This document shows, piece after piece, positions 35,499-45,077 of a stretch of DNA of 64,000 bases (within the stretch, counting starts at the first letter, position 1; every line of letters begins with the position of its first letter). The DNA comes from CAXBOO01 sp963977425. Lineage in GTDB: Bacteria > Bacteroidota > Bacteroidia > Flavobacteriales_D > Luteibaculaceae. The stretch spans positions 186,001-250,000 of the forward strand of contig CAXBOO010000002.1 in assembly GCA_963977425.1 (NCBI GenBank). Reading direction: 5' to 3'. A program made the position numbers and the translations under genes. The notes below the pieces were generated by a model. The model saw nothing but the letters and a program-made list of their open reading frames with translations. It was not told the origin of the DNA and ran no database searches.

Positions 35499-37414
35499 TT
35501 AATATTGTGCAATACGTCTTTGTGGATTTCGTAATTGTATTTCGCTCTTAACGATGTTATCCAATTTTTCTCTAATTCTGTTTGGTAATCGGAAATAACA
35601 ATGCCTTTTATCTCATCCAAACGCTTATTTCTTGCTGGCTCAATTGACTTGAATAAAACTAAGGTATGATCTTTATCGGTAGTGAATTTTCCAAACTTAC
35701 CGGATTTCCACTTAAGGGCATCGATCGATTTATTTTCGCCTTTTTCAAGTTTCTTTTCTTCAATACGAAGATTCAACTTGTTTTGTGCATTTAAAGTAGA
35801 GTCAATTTCGGTTACAGAAATGCCTTTTTTAATCATTTTTTGTACCAACTTCAATTCAGCTTCTGTTTCGCTTTTTGCTATAATAACATCAGCTCGAGTA
35901 TCCCACTTATAGTTGTTGGCATTGGCAGCGTAGAAATTTTCTAAGCCCGTTGTATCGTTTACCGCTTTTTTCCAAACTTCTGCGTTGGTAAGGTCAAAAA
36001 GCAAGATACCATCGTGATACTCTTTCATCAAATTGGCAAAGTTCGGGTACTTAATCTCCAATCTATCTTTCTCGTAATCGTAAATACGTTTGTTCACCAT
36101 TACATCGAATATGCGGTATATGTAAGCGTCTCTTTCTTGCACCATCGTCTCGCGCTGAACATCTTCAAGGTAATTCGCGAAATCTTTTTGAGTGATGGTG
36201 TTTTCATTCCATTCGGCAATGGTTTTATCCCATTTTCCCTTTGGCAATTTCCACGTTCCTTTAAAAATATCGTTGTTCACAGCTTTAACAACTGCAGCCA
36301 ATGCTTTGTCGTCTTGTTTGTAGTTGTAGAACTTTTTCAACTTATTAACCAAGCTTACTTTGGCCATTTTAGTTCTTCCATCAGAAGTCAATCGTTTAAC
36401 GATATCTGCTTTTACTTCTTCCAACGATTCTAGTGGTATTTTTTTATTCAGTTTTACGATATGGTAACCATAATCGGTAAGGAATGGTTTGCAAAATTCA
36501 CCTTCATTCAACTTGAAAGTTTCTTCTTCAAACACTTCAACCATTTTTCCTGAGCCAAAAACACCAAGGTTTCCACCTTTTTTAGCTGAGCTTTTGTCTT
36601 CTGAAAATTTGGTAGCCAATTCCTCAAAATTTTCTCCTGAAACCAATCTGTCATAGATGGCTTGGATTTTGTTGAAGGCTTCTTTTTTTGCTTCTTCGGT
36701 TGGCTTAGGACTTAAACCAATCAATATGTGCGATGCATCAACTTTACCCGGATTTTCACGCTTATCAACCACTTTTATCAGGTGATATCCAAAACGCGTA
36801 CGTACTGGCATAGACAGTTTGCCTATTTCAGTAGTAAAAGCTGCTTCCTCAAACGGAAATACCATTTTCATTCCCGAAAAGAATCCCAAATCGCCAGCAT
36901 TGTTTTTAGCAGAAGGATCTTGAGAAAAAGCACGGGCTAATTTTTCGAAACTTTCCCCTTTTTCAACTCTACGCTTATACCCCATTAATTTGTTGTAAAC
37001 TTTTAGAGTATCAGCAGGCGAAGCATCGCTTTCTACTTTTAGTAATATATGACTAGCCCTTACTTCTTGTTGCATGCGTTTGTACGCATTTTCAATCATT
37101 TCCGATTCAAAGGTTGTATCGGTAAGGTAAGGTTTAGATAATTGTTTTCTATACCCTTTTAATTCTCTAAGAAAGGTTGGCAACGTGTCCATCCCTCTAT
37201 TCTTTGCTTCTAAAACTTTCAGTTTGTAATTCACAAAAAGTTCCATGTACTCATCCAAAGCTGCAGCCGACAAATCAGGATTGTCGTTGTTTTTGGCATA
37301 AATACTTAAGAATTCTTTCTGATCAACTTGTTCGCCTTCTACAGTAAGAACTGTTTGAGCTGAGATAGTGCATACAGTGAATACTGTAAGAATTGAGGAT
37401 AGTAGTTTTTTCAT
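35495..37414 (-). CDS. Periplasmic peptidyl-prolyl isomerase (PpiC/SurA type), two parvulin domains
   Basis: 639 residues. Signal peptide to about 20 (TVCTISAQ). A short N-terminal region precedes two tandem parvulin domains: about 118-220 (ASHILLKVESD, FGYHLIKVVD) and about 225-330 (ASHILIGLSPKP, YGYHIVKLNK). The remaining 300 residues have a PpiD/SurA-like helical character. Folds proline-rich or outer-membrane proteins in the periplasm. Starts three bases after guaB. Confidence 0.92.
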   Translation of the reverse strand: MKKLLSSILTVFTVCTISAQTVLTVEGEQVDQKEFLSIYAKNNDNPDLSAAALDEYMELFVNYKLKVLEAKNRGMDTLPTFLRELKGYRKQLSKPYLTDTTFESEMIENAYKRMQQEVRASHILLKVESDASPADTLKVYNKLMGYKRRVEKGESFEKLARAFSQDPSAKNNAGDLGFFSGMKMVFPFEEAAFTTEIGKLSMPVRTRFGYHLIKVVDKRENPGKVDASHILIGLSPKPTEEAKKEAFNKIQAIYDRLVSGENFEELATKFSEDKSSAKKGGNLGVFGSGKMVEVFEEETFKLNEGEFCKPFLTDYGYHIVKLNKKIPLESLEEVKADIVKRLTSDGRTKMAKVSLVNKLKKFYNYKQDDKALAAVVKAVNNDIFKGTWKLPKGKWDKTIAEWNENTITQKDFANYLEDVQRETMVQERDAYIYRIFDVMVNKRIYDYEKDRLEIKYPNFANLMKEYHDGILLFDLTNAEVWKKAVNDTTGLENFYAANANNYKWDTRADVIIAKSETEAELKLVQKMIKKGISVTEIDSTLNAQNKLNLRIEEKKLEKGENKSIDALKWKSGKFGKFTTDKDHTLVLFKSIEPARNKRLDEIKGIVISDYQTELEKNWITSLRAKYNYEIHKDVLHNIK

Positions 37415-37417
37415 GTA

Positions 37418-38890
37418 TTATTTAACGCTATAGTTTGGTGCTTCTCTAGTGATGGTAACATCATGAGGGTGACTTTCTTTAACCCCTGCATTGGTTATTC
37501 TAACAAAGCTTGATTTTTGCAAATCATCAATGGTAGCTGAACCTGTGTATCCCATACCGGCTCTTAAACCGCCACCTATCTGATGCAAAACTTCGCTTAA
37601 ATTTCCTTTGTAAGGAACTCGTCCAGCGATGCCTTCAGGAACCAATTTTTTCAAATCGTCCTCTGCATCTTGGAAATAACGATCTTTTGATCCCATTTTC
37701 ATGGCTTCAACCGATCCCATTCCTCTATAACTCTTAAATTTTCTTCCTTCAAAAATAATGGTCTCCCCTGGCGATTCTTCCGTACCAGCCAACATTGAAC
37801 CAACCATTACACAACCACCACCGGCTGCTAAGGCTTTAACAATATCACCAGTATATCGAATTCCACCGTCGGCTATCACAGGAATACCCATTGGTTGTAT
37901 GCGTTCGAACACATCCATTACTGCAGTTAATTGTGGTACACCCACACCTGCAATAACACGTGTAGTACAAATAGACCCTGGTCCAATACCTACTTTTACT
38001 GCATCGGCTCCATTTTTTACCAATAATTCAGCAGCATCTGCAGTAGCTACGTTACCAACTACAACATCAATTTCAGTGAATTTAGATTTAATCAATTTCA
38101 AACAATCGATTACACCTTTTGAGTGACCATGAGCTGTATCAATGATAACAGCATCAACGCCTGCATTTACCAATGCCGCAACTCTTTCTTCAACATCGCC
38201 TGTAACTCCAACAGCTGCTGCAACGCGCAAACGGCCAAAGGCATCTTTACAAGAATTTGGATGTTTTCTTACCTTAAGTATGTCTTTGTAAGTGATAAGG
38301 CCTACTAACTTTCCAGCTTCATCAATTACAGGCAATTTTTCAATTTTATAATCCGATAATATCTTTTCTGCGTGCTTCAAATCTGTACCAACAACCGTTG
38401 TTACTAAATTTTTAGACGTCATAACATCAACGATAGGACGAGTCAAATCCGATTCGAAACGCAAATCGCGATTGGTAATGATACCAACCAAAACATTGTC
38501 GCTGTTCACAACAGGTATACCACCTATTCTGTTTTCGCGCATGATGTTTTGTGCATCGCCTACAACTGCCGTGTCATGCAAAGTAATAGGATCGATGATC
38601 ATTCCTGACTCACTTCTTTTAACCTTTCTTACTTCAAGCGCCTGCTTTTCGATGCTCATGTTCTTGTGAACCACACCAATACCACCACTTTGAGCCATGG
38701 CAATAGCCATTTCAGATTCGGTAACCGTATCCATAGCAGCAGAAACTACTGGCATGTTGAGCGTTATGTTTTTAGAAAAACGACCAGAAGTATCAACCTC
38801 TCTCGGTAAAATTTCAGAATAGGCCGGAACCAACAATACATCGTCGTAGGTTAGTCCTTCAAAAATAATCTTGCTAGAATTTACAGACAT
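37418..38890 (-). CDS. guaB: IMP dehydrogenase
   Basis: 490 residues, full length. The catalytic barrel is interrupted by two CBS domains (about 95-210). Active-site loop GIGPGSICTTR contains nucleophile C308. The phosphate-binding and flap regions are intact (GSMLAGTEESPGE, YRGMGSVEAM). Oxidises IMP to XMP with NAD+, the committed step of GMP synthesis. First gene of a seven-gene operon that goes on with periplasmic chaperones, moxR and xrtF; a consensus -7 element lies just upstream. Confidence 0.97.
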   Translation of the reverse strand: MSVNSSKIIFEGLTYDDVLLVPAYSEILPREVDTSGRFSKNITLNMPVVSAAMDTVTESEMAIAMAQSGGIGVVHKNMSIEKQALEVRKVKRSESGMIIDPITLHDTAVVGDAQNIMRENRIGGIPVVNSDNVLVGIITNRDLRFESDLTRPIVDVMTSKNLVTTVVGTDLKHAEKILSDYKIEKLPVIDEAGKLVGLITYKDILKVRKHPNSCKDAFGRLRVAAAVGVTGDVEERVAALVNAGVDAVIIDTAHGHSKGVIDCLKLIKSKFTEIDVVVGNVATADAAELLVKNGADAVKVGIGPGSICTTRVIAGVGVPQLTAVMDVFERIQPMGIPVIADGGIRYTGDIVKALAAGGGCVMVGSMLAGTEESPGETIIFEGRKFKSYRGMGSVEAMKMGSKDRYFQDAEDDLKKLVPEGIAGRVPYKGNLSEVLHQIGGGLRAGMGYTGSATIDDLQKSSFVRITNAGVKESHPHDVTITREAPNYSVK

Positions 38891-38911
38891 ACGTTTTTAG
38901 GTAAATTCGTG

Positions 38912-38919
38912 CAAATGTA
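38912..38919 (-). promoter_or_regulatory. -7 promoter element for the guaB operon
   Basis: On the minus strand TACATTTG is an exact TAnnTTTG match 21 bases before the guaB start. No clear TTG is seen at -33. Confidence 0.55.
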
Positions 38920-38980
38920 CTCATACATACTTAATAAATCAGTAAAAACCATGATTTAACACATCTTTAAATTTAAAAAT

Positions 38981-39916
38981 TTAGTCTGCGCATTTGTTCA
39001 CAATATTCAGATACTCTGTATGAATGGATTGAACGATTTCTGCGGCTGATTCTTCGGCATCTATTCTAGCCGCTATTTGACCAATTTCCATTTCGCCTTG
39101 TTCCAAATCCCCTTCAAAAATACCTTTCTTACTGCGGCCTTTTCCTAGCAGTGATTTTAAGGTTTCCAAATCGGCTTTATCAGCATATGCTGCTTGAATA
39201 TCGGAATAGAAATCCGTTTTCAATAAACGCACGGGCATCAATTCTTTTAACGTTAGAACCGTATCGCCTTCTTGTGCATCGATCACTTTTTGTTTGAAAA
39301 TGGCATGTGCCGACGATTCTTTGCACGCTGCAAAACGCGATCCTACCTGTATGCCTATCGCACCAAAACATTTAGCGGCTGCCAACGAAGCTCCACTGTA
39401 CATGCCTCCAGCCAAAAAAAAGGGTACAGAGAGTTTATTGCGCAACAATTCGGCCAACACCCATGATGTATTTTCTTCTCTTCCGTTATGCCCTCCAGCT
39501 TCAAATCCTTCGGCAACAACAGCATCTACCCCTGCATCTTGAGCTTTCAATGCAAATTTCAAACTCGAAACAACATGCAATACACGGGCACCATTCTTCT
39601 TCAATCTTTGTGTAAACAAACTGGGCGAACCAGCTGAAGTTATGACCACTGGTACATTGTAGCGTTCTATCAAGGCCAACTGTTCTTGAATTCTATGATA
39701 AAACAGGGGCAAATTCACAGCGTACACTTTTACCTTAGCTTCTTGCATCTTCAACAAGTGCTGCTCCAAAACTTCTGGAGGCATTGAACCGGCTCCAATA
39801 CATCCCAAAGCGCCAGATTGGCAAACAGCAATGGCTAATTTGCTTCCTGAGCACCAAACCATACCCGCCTGAATAATAGGCTTTTCAACGCCTAGGTCAA
39901 CAAAAAAAGATTTCAT
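38981..39916 (-). CDS. Nitronate monooxygenase-family flavoprotein
   Basis: 311 residues, TIM-barrel. FMN-binding features of the 2-nitropropane dioxygenase family are visible: IQAGMVWCSGSKLAIAVCQSG at the start (shown in part), VVAEGFEAGGHNGRE and FLAGGMYSGASLAAAKCFGAIGIQVGSRF near 145-195. Oxidises alkyl nitronates (or related substrates) using FMN and O2. Alternatively a FabK-like enoyl reductase, less likely because fabK sits in fatty-acid clusters. Separate from guaB by 90 bases that hold the guaB promoter. Confidence 0.85.
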   Translation of the reverse strand: MKSFFVDLGVEKPIIQAGMVWCSGSKLAIAVCQSGALGCIGAGSMPPEVLEQHLLKMQEAKVKVYAVNLPLFYHRIQEQLALIERYNVPVVITSAGSPSLFTQRLKKNGARVLHVVSSLKFALKAQDAGVDAVVAEGFEAGGHNGREENTSWVLAELLRNKLSVPFFLAGGMYSGASLAAAKCFGAIGIQVGSRFAACKESSAHAIFKQKVIDAQEGDTVLTLKELMPVRLLKTDFYSDIQAAYADKADLETLKSLLGKGRSKKGIFEGDLEQGEMEIGQIAARIDAEESAAEIVQSIHTEYLNIVNKCAD

Positions 39917-39986
39917 AATTATTTAAACGTCGATAAGAATTAATACAACCATTAATTTTCGTTATTTTGTAATCAAATTGGTGCTA

Positions 39987-40964
39987 ATGAAACGAATTTT
40001 ACTCACTTTCTTAGTTGTCTTGATGGCAATGCCTTTCGCTCACGCTCAAAACTATAGGTTGGAAGCTGGAGTATTGTTGGGAGCATCTAACATTTTGGGC
40101 GATATCGGAGGAAAATCTTTACCCCGTAGAGACTTTGTTGCTGACTTAAAAGTACAGGCTACAGCACTTTCTGGTGGTATATATGGTCGCTATGCTTTAA
40201 GTCCTAGAATGCATGCTGGTTTATCCATAATGTACGCTAGTTTGAATGGACGCGATAGTCTGTCTACGAACCCAGGAAGAAGACAGCGTAACCTTAGCTT
40301 TAGAAACAGATTATTGGATGTAGCTACTTTTGTAGATTACGAAGTATACGAGCAGTACAACGTTGGTAGAAGCCGACGATACAGAGTCGATTTTGCTACT
40401 TATGTAACGCTTGGTGTAGGATTTTTCTCACACAATCCACAAGCACAAATTGGCAAAGGCGGTTTCACATCTTCAGATGGAAGCATAGAATACTCTCAAG
40501 GCGAATGGGTTGATCTACAACCACTAGCTACTGAAGGCATCAGTTATTCTACAACAGGAGTTTCAATTTTGCTTGGAGCTGGTTTTGATTTTACCATTGA
40601 TAGAAATTTCAGAGTTGGATTTAGAACCATGTTGCGTTCTACCAACACAGATTATTTGGATGACATTTCTACCGATTACAAAGACCCTTCTACTTTCTCT
40701 AATACCGCAGAAGGAGAATTGGCTAGAGAATTAGCCTATAGAGGCGATGAAATTGGAAAAGCTCAAACTTGGCACGAAGGCCAAGAGTTTCAAGAAGGTT
40801 CTAACGTAAGAGGAAATATGGATCGAGACGACGATTATTTCTTTATGAATTTAACCTTTGCATACGTTATCAAAGGAAAAGGCGGCAAGTACAACCGTAA
40901 GTTCCACTCAGGATATCAGAGATCAAAAGGAACTAGAAAGTCTATCAGACGATTCAACTTCTAG
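39987..40964 (+). CDS. DUF6089-type outer-membrane beta-barrel protein
   Basis: 325 residues from the ATG giving MKRILLTFLVVLMAMPFAHAQ, a clean signal peptide; a TTG nine bases upstream is less likely. The mature protein has alternating beta-strands (RLEAGVLLGASNILGDIGG, GIYGRYALSPRMHAGLSIMYAS in shortened form) and a basic C-terminus. This is the small porin-like family common in flavobacteria, of unknown function. Monocistronic, with a bidirectional terminator after it. Confidence 0.85.
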   Translation: MKRILLTFLVVLMAMPFAHAQNYRLEAGVLLGASNILGDIGGKSLPRRDFVADLKVQATALSGGIYGRYALSPRMHAGLSIMYASLNGRDSLSTNPGRRQRNLSFRNRLLDVATFVDYEVYEQYNVGRSRRYRVDFATYVTLGVGFFSHNPQAQIGKGGFTSSDGSIEYSQGEWVDLQPLATEGISYSTTGVSILLGAGFDFTIDRNFRVGFRTMLRSTNTDYLDDISTDYKDPSTFSNTAEGELARELAYRGDEIGKAQTWHEGQEFQEGSNVRGNMDRDDDYFFMNLTFAYVIKGKGGKYNRKFHSGYQRSKGTRKSIRRFNF

Positions 40965-40987
40965 TATACAAACAGACATATTAATGA

Positions 40988-41722
40988 TTAAAAAAACTGA
41001 GAAATTTTCCTCAGTTTTTTTATGCCTACTTGAAAAATAGGCAATCGGTATCCATTCAATGTCCAGGCTTTGTAATCGCCCTTAAACGCTTCTATTCTAG
41101 ATTTCAAACCCGAAGAACTCATTCCACCTACGCGCATTTTAACCGCGAGTTTAGGGATATAATGAAATGGTATTTTGTTCGTTTTTATGGCTCGCAACAT
41201 CCATTCAAAGTCGGCTGCAGAACCAATGTCTGTACGATAATTTCCTACTGTTTCAAATACCGATTTACGAACAAACACAGTCGGGTGTGGTGGCATCCAA
41301 CCAAAGACCATGTTTTCAGCTTTGCCCGAAACCCATTGTCTTATTCGTTTTGTAAACGTTTCGTTCCAATACTCCAAATCAAGATACACTGCTTGACAGG
41401 TTGGGTTTGCTTCAAAATAAGCTTGTATCGTCTGTAAAACATCTTCCGACGCCAACATATCGTCGGCATGACATAAGCCTATTATATCCGCTGTACACCG
41501 TTCTATCGCTCTATTCAGTGCATCGTACAATCCATTGTCTTTTTCCGACAGTATATTGGATGAAAGGGATGAATTTTGTATCATCTCCAGCGTACCATCC
41601 TTACTCTGCGCATCTTGAATTACCCACTCGAATCCAGCAGTTTGCTCTTCCAAACTTTTTATGGTATCGGCTATGGTTGTGGCATTGTTGTAAGTCGCCG
41701 TGATGATAGAAATCTTATGCAC
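40988..41722 (-). CDS. Glycosyltransferase family 2
   Basis: 244 residues. GT-A start SIITATYNNATTIADTIKSLEEQ (part), aspartates in VIQDAQSKDGT, and DxD-equivalent CHADDM. Region WMPPHPTVFVRKS is typical of WcaA-like GT2 enzymes from capsule or exopolysaccharide loci. Transfers a nucleotide-activated sugar in the cytoplasm. Last gene of the minus-strand cluster; overlaps the acetyltransferase gene by eight bases. Confidence 0.9.
   Translation of the reverse strand: MHKISIITATYNNATTIADTIKSLEEQTAGFEWVIQDAQSKDGTLEMIQNSSLSSNILSEKDNGLYDALNRAIERCTADIIGLCHADDMLASEDVLQTIQAYFEANPTCQAVYLDLEYWNETFTKRIRQWVSGKAENMVFGWMPPHPTVFVRKSVFETVGNYRTDIGSAADFEWMLRAIKTNKIPFHYIPKLAVKMRVGGMSSSGLKSRIEAFKGDYKAWTLNGYRLPIFQVGIKKLRKISQFF
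40991..41021. terminator. Bidirectional terminator between DUF6089 gene and polysaccharide cluster
   Basis: AAAAAACTGAG pairs with CTCAGTTTTTT (11 bp, 8-base loop). T-runs exist on both strands. On the minus strand the hairpin covers the last codons of the glycosyltransferase, so it can end the whole cluster transcript. Confidence 0.85.
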
Positions 41723-42266
41723 TAATTTGTCTTTCTTTAATTTTTATAGCCGGATTGCCTTGATAAATTCCATACGCTGAGGAAGATTTGGTCAAAACAG
41801 ATCCTACCGTAACAATGCTGTGCGAACTTACTCTTACACCTGGACAGATTACCGCCTTCGCTCCTACCCATGCACCGTCATCGATAAAGATTTGTCCTGT
41901 GATGAGATCGAAACTGCTTTTCTTATAATTGTGATTGCCCGTTAGCAACAAAGCACCTTGTGAAATACATGCATGAGAACCAATGCTGACTTGCACCAAA
42001 TTATCTATCCATACTTTTTCACCTATCCAAGCATGGTCGCCAATTTCCAACAACCACGGATATTTGATATTCACTTTGGGCTTGATCACCACCTGCGCAC
42101 CAATTTTAGCACCAAACAAACGCAACAGCATCAACTTTAAGTTCATGGGCATTGGTGCGTAGCTATTCACAAAAATAGCTCCACAGACAAACCATAGGGC
42201 TCGTTTTAGTAAAGATGCGCCCGTGGAAAAATCGGAATTATTGAAAGTACTATGATCTGTTTTCAA
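41715..42266 (-). CDS. WcaF-like hexapeptide-repeat acetyltransferase
   Basis: 183 residues. An amphipathic N-terminal part (LLKRALWFVCGAIFVNSYAP) precedes left-handed beta-helix hexapeptides (IGDHAWIGEKVWI, ISQGALLLTGNHNY, FIDDGAWVGAKAVICPGV). Matches the colanic-acid WcaF group that O-acetylates sugars using acetyl-CoA. Overlaps the next upstream gene by 17 bases. Confidence 0.88.
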   Translation of the reverse strand: MKTDHSTFNNSDFSTGASLLKRALWFVCGAIFVNSYAPMPMNLKLMLLRLFGAKIGAQVVIKPKVNIKYPWLLEIGDHAWIGEKVWIDNLVQVSIGSHACISQGALLLTGNHNYKKSSFDLITGQIFIDDGAWVGAKAVICPGVRVSSHSIVTVGSVLTKSSSAYGIYQGNPAIKIKERQISA

Positions 42267-43290
42267 GCCTATGATAGAGTTCTATTTCTTTTTCAAGAAC
42301 GGAGCTAATGGAAAAGTTTTGATGGACAAAGGTATGGGCATTTTTGGTTTCTACACCTTCCCTATTGTGTTGCATTGCTTGCAATAAGGCTTTCGAAATG
42401 GAATCAACATTCAACGCACATTTTACTACACTATCGAAGGCAAAAGCCTCTTCAAAATTGCATTCAGTACTCAGCACACATTGCATGTCATAAGCCATTG
42501 CCTCTACGGCTGTAGACGGCAACCCCTCGGAAGAACTAGGCAAAACAAAAATGGCACTTTGTCGCATCAAAGCATCTTTGGCATCGCCATATACAGGTCC
42601 CAACCATTGCACGTTTTCTACACCTCGCGCTTGAATCATTTCATTCAATTCCTCCGCAGCACCGTCGTCGGGTCCGGCATAACGCAAAGCGACCTGTGCA
42701 TTGAAAGCTAAACCAGATTTCTCCCATGCTTCTAACAACAACAATGGGTTTTTTTTGTGGTGCAAACGCCCCAAGAAAACAAACTGAACAAGCGCATTGG
42801 CATCATCCACTTTGTCATGGCTATTGGGCAAATCAACAGGGTTGTATAAATGATGAACTCTGGCTCCAAAGCGTTTCTTTAAGTTTTCGGCTTCCGGAAG
42901 CGATACCGCCTTAATGATGGATGCTTTTTTCAGAAGTGGTGCTTCAACAAGATTCAAATACAACCATTTTTTGAATCGTTTTTGTTTCAAACTCCAAGGC
43001 TCTAACATACCGTGCGGAACGGCTACCCAAGGAATGTTGTGCTGTTTAGTATATTGATGTGCCGCTTTGGTATTCCATTGCCACACACCATGTGATTCTA
43101 TCACATCCCATGATTGCTTCTCCCATTCTGGAACAAAAAATTCGACTTTGTCTTTTAACGCTTCAGGCAATTCGCCTTTGGAGGTAAATGAGATGCTATC
43201 CTCACCCCACTGTCCACAGGTTGCCGTAGCCACTTTCCAAACACCTGCGTTTTTAAGAGAAAAATTATCGATTAGTCGGAGGATCTGCAA
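42250..43290 (-). CDS. Glycosyltransferase family 4
   Basis: 346 residues. GT-B type; the acceptor domain includes VAVPHGMLEPW, and the donor domain has FVFLGRLHHKKNPLLL and the EX7E-like SSSEGLPSTAVEAMAYD. HGMLEPWSLKQK is a signature of GT4 enzymes in exopolysaccharide clusters. Its DNA is richer in GC than its upstream neighbours, in step with the previous gene, suggesting the two share an origin. Confidence 0.9.
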   Translation of the reverse strand: MQILRLIDNFSLKNAGVWKVATATCGQWGEDSISFTSKGELPEALKDKVEFFVPEWEKQSWDVIESHGVWQWNTKAAHQYTKQHNIPWVAVPHGMLEPWSLKQKRFKKWLYLNLVEAPLLKKASIIKAVSLPEAENLKKRFGARVHHLYNPVDLPNSHDKVDDANALVQFVFLGRLHHKKNPLLLLEAWEKSGLAFNAQVALRYAGPDDGAAEELNEMIQARGVENVQWLGPVYGDAKDALMRQSAIFVLPSSSEGLPSTAVEAMAYDMQCVLSTECNFEEAFAFDSVVKCALNVDSISKALLQAMQHNREGVETKNAHTFVHQNFSISSVLEKEIELYHRLENRS

Positions 43291-43296
43291 AAATAT

Positions 43297-44439
43297 TTAA
43301 TTATAAAAATTCAATACACTTTTGCAGATAGCATCTACATCATTGTTGCTTAAATCGTAATAAAGTGGTAACCGCAATAGCGTTTCTGTATAGACTTCTG
43401 CCATTGGCAACTCAACCATTTCATAACCACTTTCAATAATAAAAGGGCTTTTGTGCAAAGAAATATAGTGAAATACAGCATGTATTCCATCTGCTTTCAA
43501 ATGAGCTATTAATTCATCACGCTCTGTAATATTATGTGTTACCAAATAAAACATGTGTGCATTATTGCATCCATACTCTGGAATAGTAGGCAATTTCAAT
43601 TTATTATTTGCCTGTAATTCTCCAAATGCATTAAAATACTGCTGCCAAATAGCTTTGCGTCTATTTTGAATATTTTGTAACTCCTCTAATTGTGCCCATA
43701 AGAACGCTGCGGTAATTTCTGATGGTAAAAATGAAGAGCCAACATCCATCCATCCATATTTATCAACTTCGCCTCTCCAAAATGCACTTCGATTTGTTCC
43801 TTTTTCCCAAATAATTTCAGCTCGACTTACATATTTTTCATCATTTATAACCAACATCCCACCTTCTCCAGATATAATGTTTTTGGTTTCGTGAAAAGAA
43901 AAGGCAGCCAAATGCCCAATTGAGCCTAAGGCTTTTATTTCGCCGTTAGAAAAATTAAAATAACTATCAATCGCCTGTGCTGCATCTTCAACAACTAGGA
44001 TATTGTACTTGTTAGCGATGCGCATAATAACCTCCATATTGCAAGCGGCTCCCGCATAATGCACCACTACAATTACTTTGGTTTTTGGAGTGATTAAACT
44101 CTCAAGAGAAGTTTCATCTAAATTAGGCTGTTGTTTATGGCTATCAGAAAACACAATTTTAGCACCACGTAATACAAACGCATTGGCGGTACTTACAAAA
44201 GTATAGCTTGGAACAATTACCTCATCCCCTGGTTCAATATCGGCTAAAATAGCAGCCATTTCAAGCGCATCCGTGCAACTACTTGTTAACAAACATTTCC
44301 TAAAACCATATTTTTCTTCAAAAAAACGTTGACATTTCTTAGTGAAATCACCATTTCCAGATAATTTCAAAGAATTTACAGCTTCGTATATGTAGTGAGT
44401 TTCTTTCCCCGTTAAGTGGGGTTTATTGAATGGTATCAT
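43297..44439 (-). CDS. wecE: dTDP-4-amino-4,6-dideoxygalactose transaminase (WecE/RffA type)
   Basis: 380 residues, DegT/DnrJ/EryC1 fold. The PLP lysine is K186 in the motif SFHETKNI, which is specific to the WecE group; the cofactor region is EDAAQA and PSYTFVSTANAF. It converts dTDP-4-keto-6-deoxyglucose to dTDP-Fuc4N. The next gene, overlapping by four bases, encodes a sugar N-acyltransferase-type protein, so the product is probably an acylated Fuc4N residue. The dTDP-glucose genes are not in the window and must lie elsewhere. Confidence 0.9.
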   Translation of the reverse strand: MIPFNKPHLTGKETHYIYEAVNSLKLSGNGDFTKKCQRFFEEKYGFRKCLLTSSCTDALEMAAILADIEPGDEVIVPSYTFVSTANAFVLRGAKIVFSDSHKQQPNLDETSLESLITPKTKVIVVVHYAGAACNMEVIMRIANKYNILVVEDAAQAIDSYFNFSNGEIKALGSIGHLAAFSFHETKNIISGEGGMLVINDEKYVSRAEIIWEKGTNRSAFWRGEVDKYGWMDVGSSFLPSEITAAFLWAQLEELQNIQNRRKAIWQQYFNAFGELQANNKLKLPTIPEYGCNNAHMFYLVTHNITERDELIAHLKADGIHAVFHYISLHKSPFIIESGYEMVELPMAEVYTETLLRLPLYYDLSNNDVDAICKSVLNFYN

Positions 44440-45077
44440 TTTATTTTAAGTTTGGCAGGCACACCAACATACAGGCCTGGAGTTACAATATTTTTCACAA
44501 CAACAGCACCTCCACCTACTTTGGTTTTAGCACAAATTGTAATGTTATCTATTACCGTAGAATTAATCCCAAGCATGGAGCATTCGCCAATCTTAATAAA
44601 ACCAGCTAGAGCTACCCGTGGGGATAAAAAGCTATGAGACCCAATTGTGGTATCGTGTGCAATAGTGCAACTGGTATTGAGCAATACATTTTTCCCGATA
44701 GTTACTCCAATATCTATTGTGCATCCGGGTAAGAGGATACTTCCTTCCCCTACTTCACTTCCCTTATCTACATAACAGCTTTTATGCACCATGGTAGCAA
44801 AAGGAATTCTCAAAGCTTCAAACGTTTCAAAGAACTGTTTCCGCATGCCAAAATGTTGATACCCGACACCCACCATTAAACAATCAAAAACACCCTCCTT
44901 AAAACACTGTTCTATTTCTGCCGTAACACCATATACTGGTAGTCCATTTACAAGTTTCCCCTTTTTAGTCCAGTCGTCAAAAAAGCCTACAACATGATAT
45001 CCACAAGACTCTGCATGCCCAGCAATAAGCTGACCTAAATGACCAGACCCTATAATGGCTAATCTATTTTTCATCAA
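44436..45077 (-). CDS. NeuD/PglD-type sugar acyltransferase
   Basis: 213 residues. An N-terminal Rossmann-like substrate domain (RLAIIGSGHLGQLIAGHAE) is followed by left-handed beta-helix repeats (GSEVGEGSILLPGCTID, GVTIGKNVLLNTSC) with the catalytic-type histidine in TIAHDTTIGSHSF. PglD enzymes N-acetylate UDP-4-amino sugars. Coupled by ATGA to the WecE gene, it probably acylates dTDP-Fuc4N here. Overlaps the GT2 gene upstream by 14 bases. Confidence 0.88.
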   Translation of the reverse strand: MMKNRLAIIGSGHLGQLIAGHAESCGYHVVGFFDDWTKKGKLVNGLPVYGVTAEIEQCFKEGVFDCLMVGVGYQHFGMRKQFFETFEALRIPFATMVHKSCYVDKGSEVGEGSILLPGCTIDIGVTIGKNVLLNTSCTIAHDTTIGSHSFLSPRVALAGFIKIGECSMLGINSTVIDNITICAKTKVGGGAVVVKNIVTPGLYVGVPAKLKIK

